Assembly: GCF_009905535.1 (NCBI RefSeq)
Contig: NZ_JAAALA010000005.1
Location: 62,001 to 126,000, forward strand
From: Caulobacter sp. SLTY
Lineage (GTDB): Bacteria; Pseudomonadota; Alphaproteobacteria; Caulobacterales; Caulobacteraceae
Reading direction: 5' to 3'
DNA: 64,000 nucleotides
Part shown: one piece after another, positions 56,368-64,000 of the stretch
Numbering within the stretch: position 1 is the first letter of the stretch
How the letters are laid out: the number at the start of each line of letters is the position of its first letter
Notes under the pieces: generated by a model
Seen by the model: only the letters and a program-made list of their open reading frames with translations
Told to the model about the DNA's origin: nothing
Databases searched by the model: none
Position numbers and translations under genes: made by a program

Positions 56368-57627
56368 CTAGTAGACCATCCCTTGCGTCACGGCCTTCAG
56401 CCGCTCAACGGCCGCCAGCTTGTCGTCCATGAAGTCCTGGTCGATCCACCATTCCTCGACCTCGCGCATAACCTCGCCGATCAGCGGCCCCTTCGGCACG
56501 CCGGCGGCCAGCACCTCGTCGCCGGTCAGGGGGAAGGCGGGCGGGGTCCAGGTCTGGGCCAGGGCCAGCAGCCCGCGCCATTGCTGGGTGGTCGCCGGGC
56601 GGATGGAGGCGGCCCAGGCCAGCTTCACCCGGTCGGTGAAGGCGCGCAGACCGACGCGATAGACGCCGCGCCGGGCCTCGCGCGGGCTCATCCAGGAGAC
56701 GATGCGCGGCTCCTTGCCGGCCGCCTCGATCAGCCGGTCCTTGAGCGCGTTGGAGAGGCGCAGCCGCTCGGCGGTGTCGCGGGCGACGACCGGATCGTCG
56801 GGCAACAGGGCGGCCAGCCGCAGTTCGGCGTCGGTCTCGAACAGCTGCTCGTTCTGGATGCCGACCAGGGTCTCGAACCGGGTCAGCGCCTTGACCTGCG
56901 GCAGCACGGCAGACAGCACGCTGGTCGCCGCCATCAGCCGCAGGGCAGCCCGCGGGTCCTCTGCGCCCAGCAGCTTCAGCAGCTCCTTCTGGGTGCGTTC
57001 GGCGGCCCGGCCTGACAGCATGCCCTTCAGCGCCTTGCAGGCGGTCAGGGCCGCCTGGTCGGGCTCACCCTTGCCGTACCAGGCGTGGAAGCGGAACCAC
57101 CGCAGGATGCGCAGGTAGTCCTCGCGGATGCGGGTCATGGCATCGCCGACGAAGACGATCCGCCCGGCCATGCAGTCGGCGATCCCCTGGCCGGTAGGGT
57201 CGAACAGCCGGCCCTCGGCGTCCGCATAGAGGGCGTTGAGGCGGAAGTCGCGCCGCTGGGCGTCCTCCTCCCAGCTCTTGGTGAAGGCCACTACGGCCCG
57301 CCGCCCGTCGGTGGAGACGTCGCGGCGCAGGGTGGTCACCTCATAGGGCCGCCCGTCGCAGACGGCGGTGACCGTGCCGTGGTCGACCCCGGTCGGCACC
57401 ACCTTGATGCCGGCCGTCTCCAGCGCCTCGGTGACCTGATCGGGGGTCAGGGTGGTGGCGATATCGATATCGTCCACCTCGGCCTTCAGCAGGGAGTTGC
57501 GCACACAGCCGCCGACGAACCGGGCGCAGCCGGCGAACCCCTTGGCCTCCAGCGCCGCGATCACGGCCTGGGTGGACGGCAGGGTCATCCAGGCAGGCTT
57601 GCCGATGGTGTCGGGGAGGTTGGACAT
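56368..57627 (-). CDS. cca: CCA tRNA nucleotidyltransferase / polyA polymerase family
   Basis: 419 residues. Nucleotidyltransferase domain with GGCVRNSLL and the metal motif DDIDIATT, then RRDFRLNALY and IREDYLRILRWFRF of the head/neck domains. It adds or repairs the 3' CCA of tRNAs. Start ATG 57627 removes an unlikely leader to 57684 and avoids overlap with vapC; no strong ribosome-binding site. Single gene. Confidence 0.93.
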   Translation of the reverse strand: MSNLPDTIGKPAWMTLPSTQAVIAALEAKGFAGCARFVGGCVRNSLLKAEVDDIDIATTLTPDQVTEALETAGIKVVPTGVDHGTVTAVCDGRPYEVTTLRRDVSTDGRRAVVAFTKSWEEDAQRRDFRLNALYADAEGRLFDPTGQGIADCMAGRIVFVGDAMTRIREDYLRILRWFRFHAWYGKGEPDQAALTACKALKGMLSGRAAERTQKELLKLLGAEDPRAALRLMAATSVLSAVLPQVKALTRFETLVGIQNEQLFETDAELRLAALLPDDPVVARDTAERLRLSNALKDRLIEAAGKEPRIVSWMSPREARRGVYRVGLRAFTDRVKLAWAASIRPATTQQWRGLLALAQTWTPPAFPLTGDEVLAAGVPKGPLIGEVMREVEEWWIDQDFMDDKLAAVERLKAVTQGMVY

Positions 57628-57677
57628 GGCGGAAGGGAATAGACGGGACGTCCGGCGCTGCAAAGCCGGTATCGCGG

Positions 57678-58061
57678 CTACCAACCCAGCAACTTCAATC
57701 CGGGAATGTCGCGGAAGTCCGAGGGATTGAGGGTGACCAAGGTTGCGTCCGCCACCAAGGCCTGAGACGCGATCATGCGATCCGCCATCTTGCGGCGGGA
57801 AAAGCCCACTGCCTCGATGATCGAGCGATAGACGTCCGCCGCCTGATCATCAAAGGCAATCGTCGGCAGCATCTCCAGAATGGCGTCCAGGCGCTGTCGG
57901 CGGATGTGGGCGTCAGCGGGAACACGCTGGATTCCGCGCTCCAGTTCGATCTTGGTGATAATCGAAAGGACTAACGGCCCGTCGAGCGTTTCGACCTTCT
58001 CGGTGATTCCGGCCGCCGCGTCGCGAAGCTCGATCGCCACGCTGGTGTCCAGCAGGAACAT
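57678..58061 (-). CDS. vapC: VapC-type PIN-domain toxin
   Basis: 127 residues. PIN ribonuclease with acidic residues in LLDTS (D5), KIELERG (E), KMADRMIASQAL (D) and TLNPSDF. Cleaves specific RNAs, commonly tRNA, when free of antitoxin. Lies three bases after the antitoxin gene. Complete, with no disruption. Confidence 0.92.
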   Translation of the reverse strand: MFLLDTSVAIELRDAAAGITEKVETLDGPLVLSIITKIELERGIQRVPADAHIRRQRLDAILEMLPTIAFDDQAADVYRSIIEAVGFSRRKMADRMIASQALVADATLVTLNPSDFRDIPGLKLLGW

Positions 58062-58064
58062 GGG

Positions 58065-58304
58065 TCAGTCGACGCCGCGTTCGGGGAAGATGTCGGGATC
58101 GCGAACCTCGACATCGCTGGGGGCCGGCAACGCGCGAAGCTTCCGCAGCATGTCCTTCACGGACGGCCGAACAGGCGAAATGTTCACGCCCCACCCGGTC
58201 GACGTCACGCTGACCTCGACGCCGGCGGGAATGCCAGCGGCCTTCGGAAGGCGCACCGCGACGCTGTTGCCGCTCTTGAAGGTCTTGCTGATCACAGCGT
58301 TCAT
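58065..58304 (-). CDS. vapB: VapB-type AbrB/SpoVT antitoxin
   Basis: 79 residues. N-terminal swapped-hairpin AbrB domain (AVISKTFKSGNSVAVRLPKA) and a C-terminal toxin-binding tail. ATG 58304 has GGAG upstream; an ATG at 58355 would add 17 unlikely residues that run through the promoter dyad. Expected to bind and autoregulate its own promoter, where an imperfect palindrome is visible. Confidence 0.88.
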   Translation of the reverse strand: MNAVISKTFKSGNSVAVRLPKAAGIPAGVEVSVTSTGWGVNISPVRPSVKDMLRKLRALPAPSDVEVRDPDIFPERGVD

Positions 58305-58317
58305 ATGCCTGATCTCC

Positions 58318-58335
58318 GTATGTACCTGTATATAC
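58318..58335. promoter_or_regulatory. Imperfect palindrome in the vapBC promoter
   Basis: GTATGTACCTGTATATAC matches its own reverse complement at 14 of 18 bases (arms GTAT/ATAC). It lies 14 bases before the vapB start and is the AT-richest stretch nearby, suited as the VapBC autoregulatory operator. Confidence 0.45.
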
Positions 58336-58383
58336 GAAATCAGCTCCGAAACCAAACCGAACCTCGCGGCCGCCCCGTTGATG

Positions 58384-58767
58384 TCAGGCTTCTGGCGCGG
58401 CTCTCGGCCGTTTCGCGCCCCACTCCAGCAGGGCGTCCAGCGCCGGGCAGAGCGCCTCGCCCCATTGGGTCAGCCGATACTCCACCTTGGGCGGAACCTG
58501 CGGATAGACGGTGCGGGCGACGATGCCGTCGCGCTCCAGCTCGCGCAGTTGCTGGATCAGCATCTTCTGGGACACGGCCGGGATGGCCCGTTCGAGCTCC
58601 GAGAACCGCCGGGGCTCGCCCCCGAACAGCTGGAAGAGGATGACCATCTTCCAGCGGCCCTCGAGCATGCGAAAGGCGCTCTCGACGCCGCCGGCCGCCA
58701 TCTCGGGCGTGACGTCGAGGAGCTTACCTGTGGGTGAGTACCCTACTTTTCTGTCTGTACTTCCCAT
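58384..58767 (-). CDS. HxlR-family regulator
   Basis: 127 residues. Winged helix of HxlR type (GRWKMVILFQLFGGEPRRFS, then ELERAIPAVSQKMLIQQLRE). The first about 20 residues are encoded by unusually AT-rich, regulatory-looking DNA that holds an AGTAC/GTACT inverted repeat, so the true start may be ATG 58701 (105 residues). Divergent from an NTF2/SDR pair it probably controls. Confidence 0.85.
   Translation of the reverse strand: MGSTDRKVGYSPTGKLLDVTPEMAAGGVESAFRMLEGRWKMVILFQLFGGEPRRFSELERAIPAVSQKMLIQQLRELERDGIVARTVYPQVPPKVEYRLTQWGEALCPALDALLEWGAKRPRAAPEA
58737..58761. promoter_or_regulatory. AGTAC/GTACT inverted repeat in HxlR control region
   Basis: AGTAC (58737-58741) and GTACT (58757-58761) are 15 bases apart, a layout resembling HxlR-family operators, near a TAATGA -10-like box for the divergent gene at 58828. 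Confidence 0.45.
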
Positions 58768-58827
58768 AATGACGGCAAGAGATCACATCCATCGCGTCAT
58801 CGCAATCACCCAAGAAGGAGCGCTGTC

Positions 58828-59154
58828 GTGACCCTCTGTCTTCCTGAATTCATCCACCGCTATTTCGCCGCCGAAGCGGCCGGAAACTCCGCCGAGCTGG
58901 CGGCAACCTTCGCGCCCGACGGCGCCGTGCGGGACGAGGGGCGGGACATCCGGGGCGCGGCGGCCATCGCCGCCTGGATCGACGCGGCCAAGGCCCGGTA
59001 CGGCAACACCACCGAGCCGCTGAGGACCTTCGAGGCGGGCGGCAGGATCCATGTCATCGCCCGGGTGACCGGCAACTTCCCCGGCAGCCCGATCGAGCTG
59101 GACCATCGCTTCACGCAATCTCGGCTAGGCATCACCAGCCTGGAGATCGGCTGA
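58828..59154 (+). CDS. NTF2-like (SnoaL/ketosteroid isomerase-fold) protein
   Basis: 108 residues, small cone-shaped NTF2-like fold ([40 protein letters not shown]). Members are isomerases, cyclases or hydratases or non-catalytic. AAGGAG lies before GTG 58828. Coupled with the SDR (stop/start TGATG). Probably under the divergent HxlR protein. Confidence 0.85.
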   Translation: MTLCLPEFIHRYFAAEAAGNSAELAATFAPDGAVRDEGRDIRGAAAIAAWIDAAKARYGNTTEPLRTFEAGGRIHVIARVTGNFPGSPIELDHRFTQSRLGITSLEIG

Positions 59155-59930
59155 TGTCAGGCGCGGATCTGAAGGGCCGGCGGGCCCTGGTCACGGGCGG
59201 CACCAAGGGGATCGGCCTGGCGGTCGTGCAGCGACTGCTGGAAGGCGGCGCGGAGGTGCTGGCCACCGCGCGGACGGCGCCGGAGGACCTCGCGGGCGCC
59301 GGCTTCGTGGCCGCTGACGTGGGCACGGCGGCGGGCGCGCTGACGGTGGCGCAGGCCGTCAGGGCGCGGCTGGGCGGCATCGACATCCTGGTGCATGTGG
59401 CGGGCGGCTCGTCCGCGCCTTCGGGCGGGTTCGGGGTGCTGGATGACGAGGAATGGCGCAAGGCCCTCGACCTCAACCTGATGTCGGCGGTGCGGCTGGA
59501 CCGCGAACTGCTGCCGCTGATGGTCAGCCAGAAGTCCGGGGTGGTGGTCCACATCACCTCGATCCAGCGCCAGCTGCCGCTGCCGGAATCGACCATCGCC
59601 TACGCGGCGGCCAAGGCGGCCCTGTCCACCTACAGCAAGGCCCTGTCCAAGGATGTGGCGCCGGCGGGGGTCCGGGTGGTGCGGGTCTCGCCGGGCTGGG
59701 TCGAAACGGAAGCCTCGGTGGCCCTGGTCGAGCGACTGGCGGCCGGCGGGGCGATGAGCGAGGACGCGGCGCGGCAGGGGCTGATGGACTCCCTGGGCGG
59801 CATTCCGCTCGGCCGGCCGGCGCGCCCGCGCGAGGTGGCGGATCTGGTCGCCTTCCTGGCTTCGGACCAGGCGGCCGCGATCACCGGGACGGAATATGTG
59901 ATCGACGGCGGGACGGTGCCGACCGTCTAG
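59154..59930 (+). CDS. SDR-family oxidoreductase
   Basis: 258 residues, classical short-chain dehydrogenase. Cofactor motif [15 protein letters not shown], catalytic Ser in HITSI and YAAAK (Tyr-Lys pair intact, unlike the SDR at 26259). Likely NADP-dependent from the TGGTKGIG loop, though this is not certain. Overlaps the NTF2 gene end and the convergent NUDIX gene (four bases). Confidence 0.9.
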   Translation: MSGADLKGRRALVTGGTKGIGLAVVQRLLEGGAEVLATARTAPEDLAGAGFVAADVGTAAGALTVAQAVRARLGGIDILVHVAGGSSAPSGGFGVLDDEEWRKALDLNLMSAVRLDRELLPLMVSQKSGVVVHITSIQRQLPLPESTIAYAAAKAALSTYSKALSKDVAPAGVRVVRVSPGWVETEASVALVERLAAGGAMSEDAARQGLMDSLGGIPLGRPARPREVADLVAFLASDQAAAITGTEYVIDGGTVPTV

Positions 59931-60562
59931 GCCACCGCCGCCCCGTACAGCCGGTCGTACAGCGCCCGCAGCATGCCCGCCGTGGCGCCCCAGATCAGCT
60001 CGTCTTCCCAGGTCATGGCGTAGAAGCGCCGGCGGCCGCCGTCCGGCAGGTCGTAGTGGCGTTCCTCGTAGTTGGCAGGGTCCATCAGAAAGCCGAAGGG
60101 GGTCTCGAAGATACGGGCGACCTCGGCCTCGCTGGGCATCAGCGGCAGGTCGGGGGGCAGGAAGCCGACGACCGGGGTCACCAGGTAGCCTGTGCCGGTC
60201 CTGTAGGGGGTGGAGAGGCCGGCCAGCTCGACATGGGCCGGATCGAGGGCGATCTCCTCCTGGGCCTCGCGTAGGGCCGCCTGGACGGCCGTCTCGCCGG
60301 CGTCCATCCGCCCGCCGGGGAAGGCCACCTGGCCCGAATGGCGGCGCAGGGTCGAGGCGCGGCGGGTCAGGATCACCGACACCCCCTCGGGGCGCTCCAC
60401 CAGCGGCACCAACACCGCAGCCGGGGTGACGGCCGTTTCGCCTGGCCACATGTCAGGGTTCAGGTCGAAATCGGAGCGGAACGCGCCATGCGCCGCGCCC
60501 GGATCGTCAATCGGGTCGAGGTGATGGCTGATCCATTGTCGAAGCTGGGCGCCGGGCTTCAC
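59927..60562 (-). CDS. NUDIX hydrolase, CoA pyrophosphatase-like
   Basis: 211 residues. Nudix box [20 protein letters not shown] continues into QEEIAL, and the UPF0035-type LTRRAS and following motifs suit the CoA pyrophosphatase (NudL) group. Hydrolyses nucleoside-diphosphate-linked cofactors. ATGA overlap with the upstream DUF1285 gene, so co-transcribed. Confidence 0.88.
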   Translation of the reverse strand: MKPGAQLRQWISHHLDPIDDPGAAHGAFRSDFDLNPDMWPGETAVTPAAVLVPLVERPEGVSVILTRRASTLRRHSGQVAFPGGRMDAGETAVQAALREAQEEIALDPAHVELAGLSTPYRTGTGYLVTPVVGFLPPDLPLMPSEAEVARIFETPFGFLMDPANYEERHYDLPDGGRRRFYAMTWEDELIWGATAGMLRALYDRLYGAAVA

Positions 60563-61137
60563 GTGATGTGGGCCCCGGCCGGGCCGACGGGGAAGAAGGC
60601 GCCGCCGCTCGTCACGCCCAGGACCGGTCCGTCCGGGCCCTCCTGCTCGGCGGCCATCTCGACCAATTCGTAGAAGACCGGCCGGGCGATCCGGGCCTCC
60701 AGCCCCCGGCGGACATGGACATAGGGGCGGGGCTCGCCGGTGTCGCTATCGACCTCTACGCGGATCGCGTTGTCAGGGCCGGCGATGACCTCATCGCCCA
60801 CGTTGGTCAGGAATTTCAGGTCGCCGCCTTCGCGATCGACGCGCACGGCGATGAACGGGGCGTCCTCGACCGTGATCCGCATCTTCTCGACCGGCGTCAC
60901 CAGATGAAAGCCATCCGGGTCCTTGCGCAGCACAGTGGAGAACAGCCGCACCAACGCCTCGCGGCCGATGGGGCTGCCCTCATGAAACCACAGGCCGTCC
61001 TTGCGGATGACGATGTCGATCTCGCCGCAATGGGCCGGGTTCCACAGATGGACCGGCGGCAGGCCCTTGGCCGCCTTGCCCGCCGAGGATTGGGCGGCGG
61101 CGATCACGCCTTCGAGGCCGGGAGGGGAGCCAGTCAT
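60559..61137 (-). CDS. DUF1285 family protein
   Basis: 192 residues, matching the DUF1285 pattern (HLWNPAHCGEIDIVIRKDGL, WFHEGSPIGR, FIAVRVDRE, VHVRRGLEARI). No known biochemical role; structures show a small beta-rich fold. ATG 61137 is preferred to the in-frame ATG at 61191, which would add 18 residues over an upstream gap. Its stop overlaps the NUDIX start; proteobacterial genomes often keep this pair. Confidence 0.85.
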   Translation of the reverse strand: MTGSPPGLEGVIAAAQSSAGKAAKGLPPVHLWNPAHCGEIDIVIRKDGLWFHEGSPIGREALVRLFSTVLRKDPDGFHLVTPVEKMRITVEDAPFIAVRVDREGGDLKFLTNVGDEVIAGPDNAIRVEVDSDTGEPRPYVHVRRGLEARIARPVFYELVEMAAEQEGPDGPVLGVTSGGAFFPVGPAGAHIT

Positions 61138-61242
61138 GGTGCGGATGTAGGAGCCTTCCGTAGAGGTGTTCAAGGCGCGACAGGCAACCAATGCCGTCCC
61201 CGGCGGTTCGAAGGGGGCTCAGCGAAACAGGGAGGCCCGTTG

Positions 61243-61644
61243 ATGACGCCCAGACTCGCGCCGATGGAGGCGCCCCTGCGCGCCATCCTGTTGGCCTTCC
61301 CCATCGCCCTATTCACGACAGCTGTCGTCACGGATCTGGCCTATCTGGGCACCGCCCAGATCCAGTGGACCAACTTTTCCGCCTGGCTGATCACGGGCGG
61401 TCTGGTGTTCGGCGGCATCGTCGGGCTGTGGGCGATCATCGACGTGATCCGGCGGCGCGCGGGCGCGCTGGTCTACCTTCTTCTGCTCGCCGCCATGTGG
61501 GTCTTCGGCCTGATCAACGCCTTCCAGCACAGCCGGGACGGCTGGAGTTCGGTAGGGGCGGTTGGGTTGATCCTGTCACTGCTGACCGCGGGTCTCGCCC
61601 TGGCGGCGGGGTGGGTGCGCCATTCTCGCCCGGAGGGACACTGA
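61243..61644 (+). CDS. DUF2231-like small membrane protein
   Basis: 133 residues with four hydrophobic segments (AILLAFPIALFTTAVVTDLA, AWLITGGLVFGGIVGLWAII, YLLLLAAMWVFGLINAF, VGLILSLLTAGLALAAGW). The layout and PIALFTTAVVTDL fit DUF2231. AGGGAGG precedes ATG 61243. Its stop overlaps the next start (TGATG), suggesting it helps the following sugar-dehydrogenase-like lipoprotein, perhaps as a redox or cytochrome-linked membrane partner. Confidence 0.82.
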   Translation: MTPRLAPMEAPLRAILLAFPIALFTTAVVTDLAYLGTAQIQWTNFSAWLITGGLVFGGIVGLWAIIDVIRRRAGALVYLLLLAAMWVFGLINAFQHSRDGWSSVGAVGLILSLLTAGLALAAGWVRHSRPEGH

Positions 61645-62936
61645 TGATGCGCCGCCTGCTCTGCGCCAGCGCCCTGGTGCTCACCCTCGCCGCCTGCGGT
61701 GACGGGGACCGAAAGCTCGACCAGACCGGGCCGACGCCAACCCTGCCGGACCAGAGGCAGACCCTGGTCCCGCCGATGAAGATCGCCACGCCCGTCGGGT
61801 GGAACGGTGAGAAGCCGACGGCGCCCGCCGGGTTCACCGTCACCGCCTTCGCCGGCGACCTGAAGATTCCGCGCCAGATGCTGGTGCTGCCCAACGGCGA
61901 CGTGCTGGTGGCCGAGGGGTCGGGCGGCAAGGCCCCCAAGCTGCGGCCCAAGGACCTGATCGCCGGCGTGATCAAGGCCAAGGGCAAGTCCAAGGTGAAG
62001 GGCGGAAATCGCATCACCCTGCTGCGCGACGCCAACGGGGACGGCGTGGCCGAACTGAAGACTACCTTCATCGAGAACCTGGACGCGCCCTATGGCCTGG
62101 CGTTCGTCGATGGCTCGATCTACGTCGCCGAGCAGGGCGGCTTGCGCCGGTTCCCCTATGCCGAGGGGCAGACGAAGATCACCGATCCAGGCTGGACGGT
62201 CACACCGCTGCCGTCGGAGGTGAACCACCACTGGACCAAGGCCCTGGCGGCCAGCGCCGACGGGACCAAGCTCTATGTCGGCATTGGCTCCAACAGCAAT
62301 GTCGGCGAACGCGGCATGGCCATCGAGCAGGACCGCGCGGTGGTCTGGGAGGTTGATCGGCTGACCGGCGCCCACCGCACCCTTGCCAGCGGCATCCGAA
62401 ATCCCACCGCCCTGGCCATCGAGCCGCGCACGGGCCAGCTGTGGTCGGTGGTCAACGAGCGGGACGAGTTGGGCGCCGAACTTGTGCCCGACTACCTGAC
62501 CTCGGTGCGCGACGGCGCCTTCTACGGCTGGCCCTACAGCTATTGGGGCAAGACGGTGGACCCGCGCGTGCGGCCTCAGAACCCGGACCTGGTCAAGACG
62601 GCCATCGCCCCGGACTATGCGCTGGGCAGCCACGTCGCCGCCCTGGGCCTCAGCTTCGCGGTCGACGGGGGCTTTGGCGGATCGTTCGCCGAAGGAGCCT
62701 TTGTCGGCCAGCACGGCAGCTGGAACCGCAAGCAGCTGGCCGGCTACAAGGTGGTCTGGATCCCGTTCGTGGGCGGCCGACCGGCCGGCCAGCCGGTCGA
62801 CTTCCTTTCCGGCTTCATTAAGGATGGCAAGGCGCGGGGCCGACCGGTGGGCGTGGTGTTCGACCCGCGCAGCCGCTCGGTGCTGGTGGCCGACGACCTC
62901 TCAAACACCGTCTGGCGGGTGGCGCCGGTTCGCTGA
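61644..62936 (+). CDS. Sorbosone dehydrogenase-like (PQQ/soluble GDH fold) lipoprotein
   Basis: 430 residues. Lipobox LTLAAC near residue 17 marks lipid attachment. Beta-propeller of the glucose/sorbosone dehydrogenase family: PRQMLVLPNGDVLVAEGSG, NGDGVAELKTTF, EVNHHWTKALA, ERDELGAELVPDYL, GQHGSWNR and GVVFD. Probably an outer-membrane-attached PQQ-dependent sugar or aldose dehydrogenase; substrate open. Confidence 0.88.
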   Translation: MMRRLLCASALVLTLAACGDGDRKLDQTGPTPTLPDQRQTLVPPMKIATPVGWNGEKPTAPAGFTVTAFAGDLKIPRQMLVLPNGDVLVAEGSGGKAPKLRPKDLIAGVIKAKGKSKVKGGNRITLLRDANGDGVAELKTTFIENLDAPYGLAFVDGSIYVAEQGGLRRFPYAEGQTKITDPGWTVTPLPSEVNHHWTKALAASADGTKLYVGIGSNSNVGERGMAIEQDRAVVWEVDRLTGAHRTLASGIRNPTALAIEPRTGQLWSVVNERDELGAELVPDYLTSVRDGAFYGWPYSYWGKTVDPRVRPQNPDLVKTAIAPDYALGSHVAALGLSFAVDGGFGGSFAEGAFVGQHGSWNRKQLAGYKVVWIPFVGGRPAGQPVDFLSGFIKDGKARGRPVGVVFDPRSRSVLVADDLSNTVWRVAPVR

Positions 62937-63230
62937 TCAGTCGCGCGGCGCCACGGGCAGGATCTTCATCCTGCCCTGGTGGTCGGCGAGGTTGCGGACC
63001 GTTTCCATGAAGTCGAGGGAGCCAGGAACCTTGAAATGCGCCTCCAGCGCTTCCCGGTCCTCCCACTCCTCGTAGAAGACCAGGGTCATGGGGTTCTCCG
63101 CGTCGATGCTGACGCCGTGCTGCAGGCAACCGGGCTCGCCGCGCGAACGATGCACGTGCGCCAGGGCCGCCTCGAGCAATTCTTCGAAGGTGTCGGGCCG
63201 GGCCGTCACGGTTCCGGTAACGACGAGCAT
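62937..63230 (-). CDS. Antibiotic biosynthesis monooxygenase (ABM) domain protein
   Basis: 97 residues, ferredoxin-like ABM/YgiN fold (VVTGTVTARPDTFEELLEA, GCLQHGVSID, FYEEWEDREALEAHFKVPG). Members act as small quinol or haem monooxygenases or dimeric stress proteins. The start is coupled to the stop of the upstream acyl-CoA synthetase (TGATG). Confidence 0.87.
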   Translation of the reverse strand: MLVVTGTVTARPDTFEELLEAALAHVHRSRGEPGCLQHGVSIDAENPMTLVFYEEWEDREALEAHFKVPGSLDFMETVRNLADHQGRMKILPVAPRD

Positions 63231-64000
63231 CAGCTCTTGGCCGGGCCGTCGTAGGCGTCGCGCAGTTCGCGCTTCAGGACTTTGCCGATGTGGCTGCGCG
63301 GCAGGCTGTCGACGATCACCACATCGGCGATGCGCTGGGTCTTGCCGACCTTGGCGTTGGTGAATTCGCGGATCTCCTGGGGCGCGGCGGTCGTGCCGTC
63401 CTTGAGGGCGACGAAAGCGACCGGGGTCTCGCCCCAGTCCTTGGAAGGCACGCCGACCACGGCGGCCTCGACCACGGCGGGGTGCTCGACCATCACCGCC
63501 TCCATGTCGCTGGGATAGATGTTGAAGCCGCCGGAGATGATCATGTCCTTGCGGCGGTCCATCAGCTGCAGGAAGCCCTCGGAGTCGAGACGGCCGACAT
63601 CGCCGGTGCGGATGTAGATGTCGCCGGTCTCGGGATGCACCCACTGGGCCTCGGCGGTCTTGCCGGGCTGGTTGTGATAGCCGTTCATGGTGGCGGGGCT
63701 GTAGCCGACGATCTCGCCGATCTCGCCGGTGGGGACTTCGTTCCCCTCCTCATCGACCAGGCGGATGATGCAGCCGGGCGCCGGCTGACCGACCGTGTGC
63801 AGCTTGTCGGGGTGTTCGTGGGCCGCCAGCATGAAGCTGCCGCCACCTTCGGTCATGCCGTAGTACTCAATCAGGCCGCCGGGCCAGCGTTTCAGCACCT
63901 CGGCCTTCAGCTCGGCCGAGAAGGGGGCGCTGGTGCAGAACTTCATCTGGTAGCTCGACAGGTCGTAGTCGTCGAAGCCGGCGAACTCCATCAGGCGGCG
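63230..64000 (-). CDS. Acyl-CoA synthetase (AMP-binding), C-terminal part
   Basis: 256 visible residues; the N-terminal part lies beyond the window end, as the frame stays open to base 64000. ANL-superfamily features: EYYGMTEGGG (AMP-binding), IRTGDVGRLD, the hinge DRRKDMIISGGFNIYPSDME and the C-terminal catalytic lysine region PRSHIGKVLKREL. Acyl substrate unknown; the P-loop and substrate pocket are mostly outside. Confidence 0.88.
   Translation of the reverse strand, partial: RRLMEFAGFDDYDLSSYQMKFCTSAPFSAELKAEVLKRWPGGLIEYYGMTEGGGSFMLAAHEHPDKLHTVGQPAPGCIIRLVDEEGNEVPTGEIGEIVGYSPATMNGYHNQPGKTAEAQWVHPETGDIYIRTGDVGRLDSEGFLQLMDRRKDMIISGGFNIYPSDMEAVMVEHPAVVEAAVVGVPSKDWGETPVAFVALKDGTTAAPQEIREFTNAKVGKTQRIADVVIVDSLPRSHIGKVLKRELRDAYDGPAKS

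Overview
This window is high-GC DNA with dense, mostly short-gapped genes, many stop/start overlaps (ATGA, TGATG) and convergent genes whose 3' ends overlap. Gene content points to an aerobic alphaproteobacterium of the Caulobacteraceae (Phenylobacterium or Caulobacter-like): a petABC cytochrome bc1 operon, a large TonB-dependent receptor, type II NADH dehydrogenase, a GGDEF-EAL protein with an N-terminal regulatory part, small LuxR-type regulators with a C-terminal membrane helix, and dispersed palindromic repeats. No rRNA, tRNA, CRISPR array, prophage or intact insertion sequence was seen. Genus assignment is inference.

Layout. 1-822: 3' end of an RTX calcium-binding exoprotein, with terminator. 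1032-4819: Tat-exported PaoABC-type molybdenum aldehyde oxidoreductase. 4916-7119: ergothioneine genes egtB-egtD. 7213-12840: accA, a response regulator with a small partner gene, nitronate monooxygenase, and a c-di-GMP GGDEF-EAL protein. 12752-13729: alpha/beta hydrolase. 13873-25080: a coherent D-glutamate / gamma-glutamyl scavenging block (LysR regulator, dgcN, dgcA, TonB receptor, glutamate-type symporter, two gamma-glutamyltransferases), followed by a DapA-family enzyme, a repeat element, an SDR, an RraA-like protein and a dienelactone-hydrolase-like protein. 29293-30497: small LuxR-type operon with an unusual overlapping gene. 30666-34643: a Pseudomonas-like (class II) polyhydroxyalkanoate cluster (phasin, PhaD-like TetR, PhaC, PhaZ). 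34900-37027: NDH-2 and a glutathione transferase. 37163-38980: a fusion of a DNA/RNA non-specific endonuclease domain to an HExxH metalloprotease domain, the most unusual gene here. 38972-46230: symporter, S9 peptidase, wHTH regulator, nucleoside hydrolase-ribokinase, 2OG-Fe(II) oxygenase. 46623-51688: wecB, an NfrB-like glycosyltransferase with a C-terminal MshEN-like c-di-GMP region, and a POTRA/beta-barrel outer-membrane protein, suggesting a c-di-GMP-controlled exopolysaccharide system. 51832-57627: petABC, hemF, a dihaem cytochrome, CCA-adding enzyme. 57678-58304: VapBC. 58384-64000: HxlR regulator and its divergent NTF2/SDR pair, NUDIX/DUF1285 pair, small membrane protein plus sorbosone-dehydrogenase-like lipoprotein, ABM protein and the 3' part of an acyl-CoA synthetase.

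How the genes work together. The 13.9-25 kb block reads as a pathway: outer-membrane uptake, periplasmic cleavage of gamma-glutamyl bonds, inner-membrane glutamate uptake, then conversion of D-Glu to the L-form by DgcN/DgcA. Two copies of a dyad of the form TAgCCAAArGCTA lie before dgcN and before the TonB receptor and are candidate sites for the adjacent LysR protein. The PHA cluster carries synthesis, mobilisation, granule coat and regulation together. The wecB/NfrB-like/barrel trio would make activated ManNAc, polymerise it under c-di-GMP control, and export it. Starts were chosen from ribosome-binding sites, signal peptides and family alignments recalled from knowledge; none was checked by database search.
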